A stretch of 6,488 bases of DNA from Anaerolineales bacterium (GTDB lineage Bacteria; Chloroflexota; Anaerolineae; Anaerolineales; UBA4823): contig JAFGBV010000134.1 in assembly GCA_016932955.1 (NCBI GenBank), forward strand, positions 1 through 6,488, in the 5' to 3' direction. The notes below the pieces were generated by a model, which searched no databases, was not told the origin of the DNA, and saw nothing but the letters and a program-made list of their open reading frames with translations. How positions within the stretch are numbered: the stretch's first letter is position 1; every line of letters starts with the position of its first letter. The position numbers and the translations under genes are program-made. Below, in pieces: positions 6,191 to 6,488 of this stretch.

Positions 6191-6488
6191 TTAGAACAGG
6201 GATTGGTAATCGACCTTTGGGAAGATGGTGAGCTTGCCTCCCACCGTTGCATCGAGGATGCGCCGCCCGCTGCCCTCATAAGCCTGGCGGGCTAAGTGGT
6301 AGGCGCGCTCTGAGCCTTCCAGGTCGGGTAGCTGCCATTTGAATCCTTTGCCGAAGTAGTTGGGGGCAAAATGGTTGGGATCATCCCCGTCAGAGACGAT
6401 TGCCTGGTTGGCAGGGCCTTTGGTCTGGAAATTATGATCGACCCCGACCAGGATTGCCTCCTGAAAGCCCATGTAATAGGCTAATTGC
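6191..6488 (-). CDS. DUF115/MptE-like protein, C-terminal fragment (5' end outside window)
   Basis: The reading frame is open through the right edge (upstream codons read QLAYY before an internal Met) and stops with TAA at 6191-6193, leaving about 98 C-terminal residues. The visible part has a '[17 protein letters not shown]' strand-loop segment, then '[26 protein letters not shown]' and '[21 protein letters not shown]'. From family knowledge this resembles the C-terminal half of DUF115 / 6-hydroxymethylpterin-diphosphokinase-MptE-like proteins. In bacteria these often sit in surface-glycan or flagellin-glycosylation loci and are related in fold to Maf and GT42-type transferases. A role in sugar or nucleotide-sugar transfer is inferred from that and from the glycosyltransferase five bases downstream; true pterin chemistry is less likely here. 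The N-terminal half is missing, so catalytic residues cannot be assessed. The family call is fairly good; the function is weak. Confidence 0.8.
   Translation of the reverse strand, partial: QLAYYMGFQEAILVGVDHNFQTKGPANQAIVSDGDDPNHFAPNYFGKGFKWQLPDLEGSERAYHLARQAYEGSGRRILDATVGGKLTIFPKVDYQSLF

Noticed and set aside
1..6488. tRNA/rRNA genes, CRISPR arrays, insertion sequences or attachment sites
   Set aside because: No evenly spaced repeats, transposase motifs, terminal inverted repeats or tRNA-like cloverleaf were noticed. Nearly all of the sequence is taken by six protein genes.

Overview
This 6.5 kb window reads as a single minus-strand cluster for making and trimming a cell-surface polysaccharide. 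No plus-strand gene is convincing. The base composition looks mid-GC. The protein styles suggest a Chloroflexota bacterium, probably Anaerolineae: a DUF115/MptE-like protein ending in a 'DPNHF..NYFGKG' block, a 'PDIYYIILD' membrane hydrolase of the alkaline-phosphatase superfamily, and secreted glycosidases with an 'IYTLPVVLK' segment just after the signal peptide. The taxonomic placement is inference from remembered family resemblance, not a search result.

Layout in transcription order (right to left): (1) the 3' end of a DUF115/MptE-like gene at 6191-6488, cut by the right edge; (2) a GT2 glycosyltransferase of 350 aa at 5133-6185; (3) a 533-aa membrane protein at 3512-5113, with five predicted N-terminal membrane segments and an outer-face sulfatase/phosphoglycerol-transferase-like domain; (4) a second GT2 glycosyltransferase of 284 aa at 2661-3515, overlapping gene 3 by four bases (ATGA); (5) a secreted clan GH-A glycoside hydrolase of 498 aa at 1052-2548; (6) a paralogous secreted glycoside hydrolase at 1-999, cut by the left edge. 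Gene 6 stays open for all 333 codons to the edge, so a search that requires a stop codon would miss it.

Genes 1-4 are packed with gaps of 5 and 19 bp and a 4-bp overlap, so they are probably cotranscribed. A 112-bp gap precedes gene 5. It holds the one strong Shine-Dalgarno sequence in the window, a TATAAT box and a small inverted repeat, so genes 5-6 may have their own expression control. A 52-bp gap with two overlapping inverted repeats separates genes 5 and 6.

A working model is that the two GT2 enzymes build an oligosaccharide or exopolysaccharide on the cytoplasmic face. The membrane hydrolase would transfer or remove a phosphate- or sulfate-type group outside. The two exported glycosidases would then trim or release the chain, in the way PslG (GH39-like) sits among biosynthesis genes of the Pseudomonas Psl cluster. 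The substrate cannot be read from the sequence. The clearest oddity is tandem duplication of the secreted glycosidase, together with two related GT2 genes flanking the membrane enzyme.
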